NCBI RefSeq assembly: GCF_018143015.1
Contig: NC_054744.1
Span: 6,135,059-6,199,058, forward strand
Reading direction: 5' to 3'
DNA length: 64,000 nucleotides
Origin: Lytechinus variegatus
Taxonomy: Eukaryota > Echinodermata > Echinoidea > Temnopleuroida > Toxopneustidae
Shown here: positions 12,101 through 25,900 of the stretch, piece by piece
How positions within the stretch are numbered: position 1 is the stretch's first letter
Layout of the letters: each line of letters begins with the position of its first letter
Made by a program: the position numbers and the translations under genes
The notes under the pieces: generated by a model
The model's database searches: none
The model's input: the letters and a program-made list of their open reading frames with translations, nothing else
What the model was told of the DNA's origin: nothing

Positions 12101-15100
12101 AATATCATTTACGTTCATTGTACTCGCAGGCCGTTATGCAGGCCATTAATTCATTCATCACATCACACTGGCGATCGACGGTGTGTGTGTGTTTTGACTT
12201 GGCTGCAGGGTGGTGTGTGGCTCACGATGCTTGGCAAGCGCAGGCATGAAACTTGGCTCACGCTTTGACTAGCTCGATGCTGTTTCGTCGTCTCCATGCT
12301 TGAAATTCTTGAATGTATTTGTTTTTAATTTTCAATCCGATCTTTCCGATTTTTATCCTCAAGTATCAAAATCGGAAAAATGTAGGAAAAAGGGGGAAAT
12401 CTGATCAGATCGGGAATTAAAAATAAAAATCGGTTACAATGTTACTATAAATTCAACAGACTAGTTTAGTTAAAACTTTTGGACTTTCTTTCCTGTTTTG
12501 TTCTGTATACTGCACTAACAATTTCGAGATGAAACTTTGCTTGTTAACTTTTTTCAAATGGCTGTTTTAAAATCGGGTGTCCGGACACAACAATTATTTG
12601 GGTATTGCTAACGTTAGACCAAAAAGCTTCAGTCTCTGTAAATTAGTTGTTCCGCTGAATGGGGATGATAGTAAAATGTCAGAAATTGTTAAATTAAATC
12701 TCCAGAAAGTGAGAAACAACGGTTATTCCTATGGTCTAGGTAAATGAAGTTTCTCACCGGCCGACTTCGAGCAAGTTTCCCCACTGACTACCTGCCTCTC
12801 AGAAATCAGGCAATGGATGGTACTGAATTTTGTCAAGCCGAATGATGACAAGACTGAATATCTAGTCATTTCTTCACCACATATGCGAAACAAGATTGTT
12901 CCACAAAATCTTCAAGTTGGCTGTGTGTCTGTCCCTCCCTCAGAGAATGCTCGTAATCTTGGCGTCTTCTTTGACCAGTGTATGAAGATGGTCAAGCATA
13001 TTTCCAAGGTGTGACAGGCAACTTACTACCAGCTCTACGGAACATATCAGCTCTAAGAAAGCCTTATTCATTCCTTAATCTCCTCCAGGATTGACTTATG
13101 TGACAGTCTGCTGGCTGGTCTTCCTTCCACTGTGCTGAACAGACTCAAAGGCATACACAATGCTGCTGCTCGCCTACTACAGTAACTGGTACAAAGAAAT
13201 ATGACCACATCGCCCCTATTCTCTCAGAGTTGCATTGGCTACCAATTAAGTACAGGATTGAATTAAAAATCCTCCTCCTTACTTTCAAGGCTGTGCATGG
13301 TGTAGCTCCAGGATACGTGACCTCCCTTATATAACAGTGCCATGTACGTCCAGGCTTGTGCTCATCTGATACTGGTGTCACTCTTCATGTACCCATCACA
13401 CATCTAGGGGGATTTGGAGACCGTGCCTTTTCTTCTATTGCTCCTTTGGAGCTCCCTTCCTTCATCACTTCTTGAAATTGACAGCATAGAACTCTTTAAA
13501 TCGTCTCTTAAAACTCACTTATTTCGGCAGATGTGTAGTGCCAAGATAGTTAGGGTGCTCTTCCGATCGCTCCCCCTCGATCTTCGAGAGTGGTATTGTA
13601 TTAGATATACATAATGTTTGTATTTTGTGGGAATAAGTTGGAAAATATACAAAATCACTGATCAACTATTTTTAATTGTACATGCATAAGGTTACATACA
13701 TGTAATTTATAAGGTTCAGTTCTGGACGCAGGATCTCCTGTTCCTGTAACGTCCAGCTCCTGGTGATATGGAGTGATGTCTGAAGAATAATTTGATTGAT
13801 TGTTTATTCATCTCCCATTCACTATTCAGTTGGACCCCCTCAAAGACTCCTTCAGCTGCCCGATATGCATGTGCCTGTTTCACATGACGACCCTCACGCT
13901 GTGTGGACACCGTTACTGCGAAGGATGCATTCTAGAGTGGATTGATAGGAAGTGAGTAGTATTGTATAGATCTCAGAGAATAATAGGCATCATTTCAGGG
14001 AAAATTACATGGGGGTAGGGGGGCTCCGGTCAGTTTTACCCTCGTAATGCTGAAAATGGCCCTGTAAAAAAGAAACCTCTGAAAATCCCTCCTTCCCCTG
14101 TTCTGAGAAGTGCATAATACTAGAAGTAAAACCTTCTTTTTTAAAATATGAATTCCCATAATGATTTCCTCTACCTCAGATCTTATTCTGTAGCAACCAT
14201 ATTATCTAAATTGTTTTCATGATATTCTTCTCTCTTTTTAAGATACAGTGTCCCAAATATATAAACTTAACACTGGGGCTCAAAATAGCCCTGGATAATC
14301 ACAAATAGCCAGCATAAATCCCCAATTAATTGCAATAAAGCTTATCCAATGTTGCAGACTTAGCCAGTAGGTTGTGAAAAATAGCCCAGCCCTCTCCCCC
14401 CCCCCCCCCGAAAAAAAATATATACATATATTTTTTTTTTTAGAGAGAGAGATACATGTATGCTCCTTTGAAAATCTACGTTTTTATTTCTACGGCACTT
14501 ACTAAACCATTTATGATTATTGTATTCCATATGCTGAAGCAGACTATTTCTATATAAACCCCTCAAAAAAAAGTTCTGCAACTCAAGTTTGAGTGCAAAT
14601 AAATTTCTTAGTGTGCCATCATCATATATATAAAGTGGTATCATTAGAAAGTATGATTATTCCTTTTGACGATCATGTGTCATTTGTAATGCTTGTGTTA
14701 TCATGAAATACACAGACATGATAAATATGCAGCAATGTAAAAAATGAAATGTTGCAAAATTCGTTGCCATGTCATGTTTGAGTTCTGCAACTCAAACTGC
14801 AAGTTTGAGTGCTAATTAATTTCTTAATGTGCCATCATCTTGTGTAAAAGTGATATCTTTAGAAAGCATGTTTATTCTTCTTTACAATCATGTTTCATTT
14901 GTAATGCTAGTGTTATCATGAAATACACAGACACGATAATACGCAGCAATCTTAGAAATGAAATGTTGCAAAATGAGTCGTTTCCAATAGCGAATTTCCA
15001 ATTGTTTCGAGGATGGACCGACGACCGAGTGCATTCACTGTCGCCTGTATGGTGGAAATTCTATAGAAATGGAGACTCTTGTTAGAAATCAATGCATTTT

Positions 15101-18100
15101 GCAAAATTTCACTTCTGACTTTTCTCGATGTTCAGGGTGATTGCATATTCCATGATTGCATAATCACAGCAAATGGCATGTCATTGTAAAGAGGAATAAT
15201 CCAGCTTTCCAATGATACCAGTTTCATCTTTTATACTTCATTAACCAAAAAGAAATCATCCCCCAAAACTGAGTTGCAAAAATTTTTTGAGGGGTTTATA
15301 TATATTTTTTTTTGGGGGGAGTCTCATATCCTATAATCACCAAGCACAGATGGCTTGCAAGTGAAATCCTGATTTATAGTACAAGTTATGTACAGTACAC
15401 ATTTTAATGGTATTCATTAGGGCAGAAAGGTTCTATCGTAAAATCACCATTAAATGACAAACCTCCTTGTCCTTTCAGGCGCAGATGCCCATGTTGCAAT
15501 GCCCCCGTGAGGATCGCGGACCTGATTCGTGATACGGGATTTGACGCTTTGATCCAGATAGTCGTACAGCAGAAGAACAAAGCAGAGGATGCGTATTTCT
15601 CAGACCTCATCAAAAAGTGTAAAGCACCTGTCTCAGATATGGCTGAACCCATTGCCAGTGACCAACCAACGAGTACAACTCCTGGTGAGTGTGTTACGAA
15701 TAATAATTTCTTCTATATAGCACTTAAAGAGAAATGAAACCTTTGGAACAGGCTTGTGTCGAAACAGAAAAATCAAAGAATGAGAACAAAGAAAGTTTGA
15801 GAAAAATCAGACAAATAATGAGAAAGTTATGAGCATTTGAATATTGCAATCACTAATGCTATGGAGATCCTCCCATTTGCAATGCGACAAGGATGTGTGA
15901 TGTCACATGTGAACAACTTTCCCTTTGATGGACTATAAAGTACCCTCAAAATGTCTCTTTCTGCTTTTACTTGTGATGATACAAACTCTTTATCCATCAT
16001 GTATTCTTTAAAAATCTGTATTACATGCCCTCCTATAGAAAGAACACATGATCTACTGATAGATGTGATAAAAGAGGCAATTTAAGTGAAATAAAATAAT
16101 GGGGAGAGTTGTTCACAAGTGACATCATACATCCTTGTCGCATTGCCAATTTGAGGATCTCCATAGCATTAGTGATCGCGATATTCAAATGCTTATAACT
16201 TTGTCATTATTTGTCCGATTTTTCTCAAACTTTTGTTGATCTGTTTCTTTGATTTTTCTGTTTTCACATATATGCTATCTTGTTCCAAAGGTTTCATTCC
16301 CCTTTAATGCATCAGGGGTGTGTTTCCCAAGAGTAAAGTATGACTTATGGGGTGTAGCATGAAACTTGCGATCAATTGCAAGTCTATTTTTGCTCCCTAG
16401 ATCAATCATATGTCTTGCAGTTAATTGTAAATTAGTGATTGATTGCTAATCTGCTCCTTGAAACAAGAAGTTTAATCTAATTTGCTATAACTAATGTTGA
16501 TCTATCAGTTGTAAAATTGCAACATAATATTTGCAATTGATCGCAAATGTTTTCTTGCAACACCCCCTTATAGAGTTGCACTTAAATGTCTAGTTGCATG
16601 CCGTATTAAAGTCTTCACCGCATTGGTCAAAATCATGCTGACAGGACGAGCGCTATTGCGTATTAATCAATGATATTGCACGTTTAATCGCATGCGCATC
16701 AGCATTAAGCACGGCTCTAATGGGGTGTTTCAAGAAAATATTTGCAATCAATTGCAAATATTCTGTTGCAATTTTACAATTGATAGATCAATTTTAATTA
16801 TTGATTACACTCCTTGTTTCAAGAAGCAGATCAGCAATCAATCGTAAATTTGCAGTTTGCATAAAAAACTTATGATTGATTTAGGGATCAGAAATAGACT
16901 TGGATTTGATCGTAAGTTTCTTACAGTACCCCTATAAGTCACACTTAACTGTTTGTGAAACTTGCCCCTGAACGATGTCTGTAAAGCACCTTACATTGTA
17001 TGTCATCAGAGTCTGACTTGCCTACACATGATGTGTGCACTTTCTTCACTCCCTGGGGAGCATTTCCAGGAAGGGTTACACAGATTGTGAAGCAGCAGAG
17101 GGGGTCTATAAAGCTCCCATCCAGAAATCATTGCTAATTATTGGCTGAGAGTGAGACATATGAATTCATATAAATAAAAGTGATAAAAAAATTAATATGG
17201 ACCTTTTATATAGCGCAGTTACCGTATGCATATACTTACTGCATTTGAAAATTTGTATCATGTAACCCCGGCTGTAGCCGAGTCAACATGTAGGCGCTCA
17301 AGCATTCAAGGAATTTTTTTCCTACTAGGTACCCACTTTCTTCACCTGGGTTGAGTGCAGCACAATGTGGATGTATCCACCCTGTTAGATGCCCAAGGTG
17401 ATCCTATATTACCCTGGCTTAGCTAGTCTAAGCTCAAAGCTTTTTTTGAGGAATTACTTCTTGCCGGTACCCATTTACCTCACCTGGTAAAAGTGCAGCA
17501 TAATGTGGGTAAATTTCTTGCTGAAGGAAAACACGCCATAGCTTGGAATCGAACCCACGTCCTTCAGATTGAAAGATGAGAGTCTTAACCACTAGACCAC
17601 GACAGCTCTCAATCCTACTCCTTCCCCCAAGAGATACATGTATAAACTATCAAATTAAGTAAAGATAGGATAAATTATCAAGAAGAAGAAATTAAAATGA
17701 ATGTGGTAGAAAACAAATAAAAACAAAAATAAGCTGAAATATTGAAAAGAAATTGAAATTATGATAATAAAATAAATGCAATAATTTCACAAATTGAATA
17801 TCCGTTTAGTCAATAATATTAGATGGCATGTTTCCCATAATATTTTGAAATGTTTTTTTTAATTTTCACTTTGATTGTTTATAACTTCCTTTTGTTTTTA
17901 TTTCACCCAGACGAAGCAGAACCGGGAACATCAAATGAGGCAGAGAAGAAGCCAGCTAAAAGTGCAGAACTATCACCCGTGGAAAGGATACTGCATAGTG
18001 AGCATTAAAATACACTTACATTTCTCGTGTAGGATACTGTAAGCCTATCGTTCACTGATACTTCAGTCACATTTCCCCTGTGGCCGCCGTAGGGGGGAGC

Positions 18101-19938
18101 CGTTTTTAACATTTTTTGTACATTACTAGCTACATGTAGGTGGTTTGAATGAAATGAAGAAAATGGCTGGTTGATAGGTCAAAGCACATGTATGCAGACA
18201 GGATACTTGCACAGCATCAAGAGAGAGAGAGAGAAAACACCATAAGCATTCTTACAAGTTATTGTGTTTCTTGCTTTCTACATGTATAGTGAAGAAATTT
18301 TGTTAATCGCATTCTTTGCAAGATGTGACTTGGCTATATTTCTACTCCTATCTAATTATATTTGCGGTCAGAGTACATTAGAGTTGGGATTGTTGAACAT
18401 GATTTTACAGGGATATTTGCATTTTAAGGACGTTCCACAGTTATGTTTCTGCGCATTATGATCTGCGCATAGTTTACACTCTGCGTGCTGACGTCACAAT
18501 GGATGAACGGGTGATTAATTAGCTGCGGGTATGAGCTGATTTTTCTCAACTTCTGCACTTTAATTTCAGATCCGATGCATTATTTCATGAAGCTAAAAAA
18601 TTGAATTATTCCGTGGACCATTCAAAAATAATTCCCTACAATTTCAAAATACTTTACTCTGCAGTTCTGCCAAGAATCACAAATATTACCCCGAGTTTGA
18701 ATAAATGGTAGAGTGGTTTTGATTTTTCTTCACATAGATACAAAGCATTCAGAGCATTTTTGGTGTTTTAAAAAGCACATTTGCTCTAATAAAAATGCTG
18801 ATAGTTTAAAAACAAGCACATGAACCCCTATTTTTTAATGTTTGTACCTCTTAGGTATACCTTCTTCTACAACTCTGCAAATTTTGGTGAAAATGACATG
18901 GATTTTGAATAAAGTGCAGCATTTATTGTACGTTTGTAGTTTGTTACTGAAATTTTACATTTTTTAGATTGGGATTTTGTTATCTTTTACGCCATTTTTA
19001 AGAACTGACAGTGCTGTTAAACTTAAAATTGCAAACAAATAGCACTATAAATAGATTCTCCATTCTAACGATACAATTATTAACTATCTTGCGAAATTTG
19101 ATGACTTTTTCATGTATTTTGACTGAGTAATAGAGGTTTAAACTCATTGTAGTAATCTTGGGCGGTCTAAAAATGCCAAATTCTTTTGAATGCGCAAGAT
19201 CTTAAGAACATCAATTTGGGTGAACTTTGAAGCTCTATAGCAAAAAATCAAGCACATGGACCTATGTTAATTTTTGCATATTTCGAATATTAAGGTTCTA
19301 AAGTATCTATGTGCAAAGTTTGGTTTAAATTACATGGATTTCACTTTAACAGTGGAACGTCCTTAAAGTTCATGCTTGCCCCCACCCCCTGGAAAAAAAA
19401 ATATTGTGAGATGGGGCTCTTGTAAAGTTTTGCTTCTATCGATCGATTGTTTTTTCTATTCAGAATACATCAGAGTTGGGATTGTTGAACATGAGCGCTA
19501 TTACCGCAACCTCAAGGGTCAGTTTCAGAAACATTTTGACCATGCTGTGGAGCAGATTGAGAACCTGAAAGACAAAGATGATGAAGCAAGTGAAGCAGAA
19601 AGTAAGATTCCAATCTTCATCATTCATTTCTTTTTATACTCCTGTCCTACAGGATGTATTATGGTATCACGCTTGAAAGTATTTATAGAAGTTTAAAACA
19701 TTTTTGTTTGTTGATTTTCATTTTCATTGAGTGTAATTATGTTATGATTACGTATTATATTTCTTTTATTGAAATAGATTTGAATTTGTGTAATATGATC
19801 TAGATTCTACCACCACCATGTTAATCTCCTCCGTCCTCATCACATTAGCAGCGTCATCAATATCATCATCATCATCATCACAATCATCATCATCACCATC
19901 ACCATCACCATCATCATCATCACAATCATCATCATCAC

Positions 19939-19970
<32 letters not shown>

Positions 19971-22900
19971 CCATTGGCAGCATTATCATAATCATCATCT
20001 TCACAATCATCATCATCATAATCATCATCATTACAATTATCATCATCATCAACATCATCATCATCGACATCATCATCATCATCATCATTATCATCACAAT
20101 CATCATCATCACAATCATCATCATCGTCATCATCATCATCATCACAATTATCATCATCATCATCATCATCATCACAATCATAATCATCATCATAATCATC
20201 ATCATCGTCATCATCATCACAATCATCATCATCATCATCATCACAGTCATCATCTTCATCATCATCATCATCACAATCATCGTCATCATCATCACAATCA
20301 TCATCACCATCATCTTCATCATCATCACAATCATTATCGTCATCATCATCATTATCATCATCATCATCACAATCATTATCATCATCATCACTATCATCAT
20401 CATCTTCATTATCCTCACAATCATCTTCATCACCATCATCATCATCATCACCATCATCATCACAATCATCGTCATCATCACCATCATCATCATCACCATC
20501 ATCATCATCACAATCATTATCGTCATCATCACCATCATCATCATCATCATCACAATCATTATCATCATCATCACAATCATCATCACCATCATCATCACAA
20601 TCATTATCATCATCATCATCACTATCATCATCATCTTCATCATCATCACAATCATCGTCATCACCATCATCATCATCATCATCATCACAATCATCATCGT
20701 CATCATCATCATCACAATCATCATCATCATAATCATCATCACCATAATCATCATCATCATCATCACAATCATACTTGCATTTTTTTTCTTCTAAGTTCAA
20801 CTGAAATATTTTGTGTTGGGGAGAACTAGTGCAGGGTATCGTTAGCAAAAGCTTATGTGATTGCTCAAGTTTTCTCTTGAACTTTTACTCTTGTTTTTCT
20901 TTTGTGTGCTTGTATAGGAAAGTCATGGATACAGAAGAAACGTACACTCTCCTCCGAATTCCAGAAATGTACGAAGCTGTTAGCGACCACATACGACAGG
21001 TCAGGAGTTCTTGAAAATCGATAATCACCCATGTATTTTTGTTGAAAAATTAAGTCTTTCATTACATTTCTGTCAGAATGACTACACTGTTCATATTGCT
21101 GTTGCTACAACATGTACATGACAAAGCAAAAGTGAAATAAAAGAAAAATTATTATGGAATAGAAGCTTAATGATATTGGCTCAATTTTCATCTTTGAGTC
21201 AGAATATGTATTTCTTTCCTGTCCTTAATTAATTGCATTTATAAGCAATAGAGTACCGAAGTGATGACATCACAAAAAACCTTTTTTTGCACTTCCACGT
21301 TTTTTATACAATATTTTGGTAGCACATGATGAAAACCCCCTCTACCAAAATTTTGTGAGAATCGGCCCCTGGGGGCCCGAGATATGACCTCATGAATACG
21401 TAATTAGCCCTGTTGAAGTCAATGGTCTGGTTCCTCACTCTTCGAACCAGGCCAATAATACATTGACTTCAGTGGGGCTAATTATGTATTCATGAGGTCA
21501 TACCTTGGGGCCCTATGGACCGATTCTCACCAAATTTGGGTTGTGGAGGTTTTTCCTCATGCTCTACCAAAATATGGTATGAAAAGCGCTGAAATGCAAA
21601 AAGTGAAAATTGATTCGGTTCTCTATAATCTTCATCAGCAATGACTACTGATTGGATGGATGCTACACGCTTCATTGTCGTGCCAATTTATGAGAAAAGT
21701 GGAGAAAGAATAAAAAGAAAAAAAAAATGTTTATTTTCTGTTTAAAAACACAGAAATTCTTCCTCTACTGGCAGTAAGTTCACATACATACACAAGCATA
21801 ACAAAAATTCAGTGTCCATGTATTACTAGCATAGCAGACACAATACCTGTCATTTCTCTTTCTCCTTCTCATACTTTTGTTGTTTTTGTTCACATTTGAC
21901 TGAATGATTTATTTATTCAGTTTTATTAATTATGATGTTTTATTTATATTTTATACTTTTATGGGGGGGGGGGGGGTTATCCTGTAAAGCGCTTAGGCAC
22001 GTCGTTGTATTAAGCACTATACAGTGCGTATCAAAAAAACGGGACAGATTTGAAAAGTCTATAAAATTTTTGTTTGAAATTATGATGTCTATATTTTGGT
22101 GCTAATAGGTGCTCTAAGGTCTTATCTTTGAAATGCAATTTAAAAAAATAAATTTTGTTCATGCTTGAGCGAACACAGGACGTTTTTGTTGGGGGTTGAA
22201 TGAGAGGCTTGCGCCAGAATTGCAGAATTTAGGTAATATGTTGATCTGACTTCTTGCTAATCAGGAGAGTTCTTCTGGCCCTTTTCATTATTTGTGCCAC
22301 AATTTTCGAATTATGCTGTCAAATTTTATCTACAAATTTATTTATTTACTTGAATTATATTGTTTTTTCATTTAAACTTCTCTTACCTTTTAATTTCCCT
22401 TCATAAATAACTGAGAAAAAATATTTTTTGTCAACCCAAGCAAGAAGATTTGCACTATTAATTGGAAAAACTTGTGATTATTCAAATCCTTTTATCATAT
22501 GAAAAAAAATATGTTATGTACCTTTAAAAGACATGAATCTATTTTTCAAGGGGTCATTGATTCTTTGATCATGTTAAATTGCTTGACAGGAAACACAGGA
22601 AGGGATTCATGTCTTTCAATGACAATGGTGTATTGCGTCAATTTTGAAGGAGCTAGATATGGCAGATCGGGTAAAATGTATTAAAAAGTTGTGAGGGAGC
22701 AAAGTGAGCATGCAAAAAATCCTACTTTTTTATCATAATATCAAACTTTGTGATAGATTTTGACATAATATTCAGTAAATCATATCATATTTTACTTTCT
22801 ATCTTTCCTTTTATTTCCTGTCCACTTTTTTCTTTGTCTTCATTTTTTTAATCGAGGGGGGGGGGCATCCCGAGCCCCCGCCCATCTGTGTGGCACTGTT

Positions 22901-25900
22901 CAAAAGGGACCATTACCTTTGTAGCACACAATGAAAGGATTTGAAAAAAAAATCCACGCTCTCCCATACTTCGGTTGAAAATTGTTTTAGCTTGAAGAAG
23001 GAATATTCAAAGCTAACAGAGAGCATATTAAAAAGAAACAACAACAGAACAATTTAAGTAAATAAATAGATCTGAAAATGAATTTTGACCCCATGATTTG
23101 AAAATTATGGCAAAGATAATGAAAAGGATAAGAGGAAGTTTGCTAATGAGCAAGAAGTCCGATCATCATATTTATAATTTTATGCCATTTTGGCGCAAGC
23201 CTCCTTTGTAACCCCTGACAAAAACATTCCGTGTTCGCTCAAGCATGAACGAAACAAATTTGTTTTAATAGCATTTGAAAGATAAGACCTTAGAGCACCT
23301 ATTAACACCAAAATATAGACATCATAATTTGAAACAAAAATTTTATAGACTTTTCAAATCTGTCCCGTTTTTTTTGATACGCACTGTATAGAAGGGAATT
23401 ATTATTGTAATTATTATTCAGGCATGGAACGATGTGACAGAACCTATATACCGGTATGCATACCAAGTTGTAGAATATGCTGGTACTTGCCTTCAAGTGT
23501 TTTCCTCATGAAATACATGTAGATCTTGAATATTTTATGTGCATAGTCCTTTCATGATCCATTGACTAGCATGCATACAAGCATTGGGTGCAGTCATGGA
23601 TCAGGTAGAGGGGGGGGGGGGGGTGCTACCCTTGCTCCCAAATCATACACTTGTGTTCTAATAATTTTTTTGAGGAATGTCCCTTTTGGAGGATAGAAAG
23701 GCAAATGGGAATGAAAGGCAAAAGTTCATCCCTTTCTTCTTTTCAAAACAAACAAATCAGAAAAAATTGCCATTTTCTCTTACTACAAGCAGGTATAAAA
23801 TAAAATACCTGGTGAGTGTTTCAAAAAGCTGTTCGTAAGTTAAGAATGACTTTTAGAAAGACTGGTGAACCTTTCCTACGCGCAAAAAAATCACTAATGA
23901 AGATTTAATGGTGAATATCATTGACCACAATAAAGGATCACCAGTCGTTCTTAACTTACAAACAGCTTAATGAAACGGCCCTCTGAATATGCCCCTGAAC
24001 GGATAGAGATACTTCTTAATGATGAAAATTAATGGATGATTCCGCATAGTGTTTCTAGTGAAACAGTAGGCATGTATACATGTACATGCTTTAGTTCTAA
24101 AGAGAGATTAATTACACAAACAAAAGGGGAAAACTGATTAGAGATTAGATGGCAAATTAAAGTAAACTTCAAGTGTCACATTATTTTAGTTATGATATTC
24201 TATTCTCTATTTAATATAAGAGTGTTAAAATTGCCCTTTTAATTTAAGCAGCTTATTTGCATTGTATAGCGATATCCTGATAAAATGCTTTTATGATTTT
24301 GACTGAGTAAAAGTTCATGCCTGAGGCTCGTCATATGGTTCCTTGATATGAAAAAAAGGTTAATTGCCAATTCGTCCACTGCCAACTTGTCCACTCACCA
24401 CATGGTCTATCTTCAGTCTAATGCCATTCAGTCCATCAACATTTCGTCTAACAACCAGTTGGGCCACTAACCATTTGGTCCAATCATCACTTCGTCTAAT
24501 CACCAGTTCATCTATTACCATTTCGTCTAATAACCAGTTGGTCTATTGCCCATTTTCTTTTCATTCATTTTGCACAATTAAAGTAGAAATATATTGAAAA
24601 TCGTAAAACTGGAGAATCATATATCACAATAAAGGAGAAAATAAGGAGAACACGATGGTGTACATCATTTATCATGGAGACGGATGAAACTCAGTTAATT
24701 GATAGTTTAAAGTTCTCTCTCTGAATGCTTCAAACACGCAGAATTACGTCCGCGAAATTGGGGATTTTTTTATGACGTCACTGTCTGTACGAGAGGCGTG
24801 ATTGGCTCTCCCACGTGAAGCTCCACTTGCATGCAAAACCTGTTGCAAGGGTACATTTTCTCCACATTGTCACTGAATACTTCGATCCCGAAATGATCGA
24901 AAGAAAACCCAGAATTTTATCTAGATTTGGATTTTCAAATTGATGATTTTGAGATGAAGAGAATGATGATGAAGTGATTCAACACAGTGAGGTAGTTGGA
25001 GGTAAATTGGGGGAATTACGCCGATGATGATGATGATGAAAATTCAACTTGCAACACAATCACAAGTAAAGTCATGTACATACCGATTCGCTACCAATTC
25101 ATGCTGCTGGAAGTGCTAGCTACACCGCGCGGGCCAAATTGAATTCATGCTGAACATGAATAACCACATCCAGACAGTCTATCATAAGAAGGAAAATGAT
25201 ATAACTGTACTTACAAACAAGTGAATAATCCGAACCTGAAGGCAAATCAACTCAACGAATATCGATATGGCATATGCACTGACGATAAACTTCATGTGGC
25301 TGGATAGATTGTCACTCGTTCTGTTAGATGTAACTTTTATCTCATTAATTTGACAAAATTACGAAACTCGGGGAATTATTATTCTATATAAAAATATAGT
25401 AACATCTCTTATCATTTTTTGAATTACGATAAAACCTGTTTTGAAGGAAAACGTTGAGGTAAATTAAAATTAGATGTAAAAGATCATCCCATCATGCGTA
25501 GCATTATGTGATCGTAAACAAACCATCACAACAACACATGCCGTATTGTTTGCTCGCCTTGGCTGAGACTGAGAGAATAGATCTATGTACGTGTTGCACA
25601 GCTCTCAATCAGCAAGGAAAGGAATACGTGCATGTTTGCGATGGTTTGTTTGCAATGACATACAAGCTACGCATGTTGGGGGGGGGGATTTAAAAGTAAT
25701 TTTAGTTTTCCTTCAAAAGAGGTTTTATCGTAATACAAAAAATAATAAGAGATGTTACTATATTTTTATAGATATAAATAATTCCCCGAGTTTCGTAATT
25801 TTGTCAAATTAATGAGTTACAAATTACAAACAGAACGAGTGACAATCTATCCCAGCCACATGAAGTTTATCGTCGGTGCATATCGTCTGCTGCTATTCGT

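Noticed and set aside
17553..17612. Functional tRNA gene on the minus strand
   Set aside because: A- and B-boxes are good, but the head continues into a SINE body repeated elsewhere in the window.
19766..20848. 360-residue Asp-rich and 310-residue Met/Ile-rich open frames
   Set aside because: Pure translation of an ATC/GAT microsatellite; no splice or start context and no non-repeat content.
20811..21014. Frame MDTEETYTLLRIPEMYEAVS across RING exon 6
   Set aside because: Looks protein-like, but the phases of exons 5 and 7 require the other frame (RKSWIQKKRTLSS). Kept as a caution because both are open.
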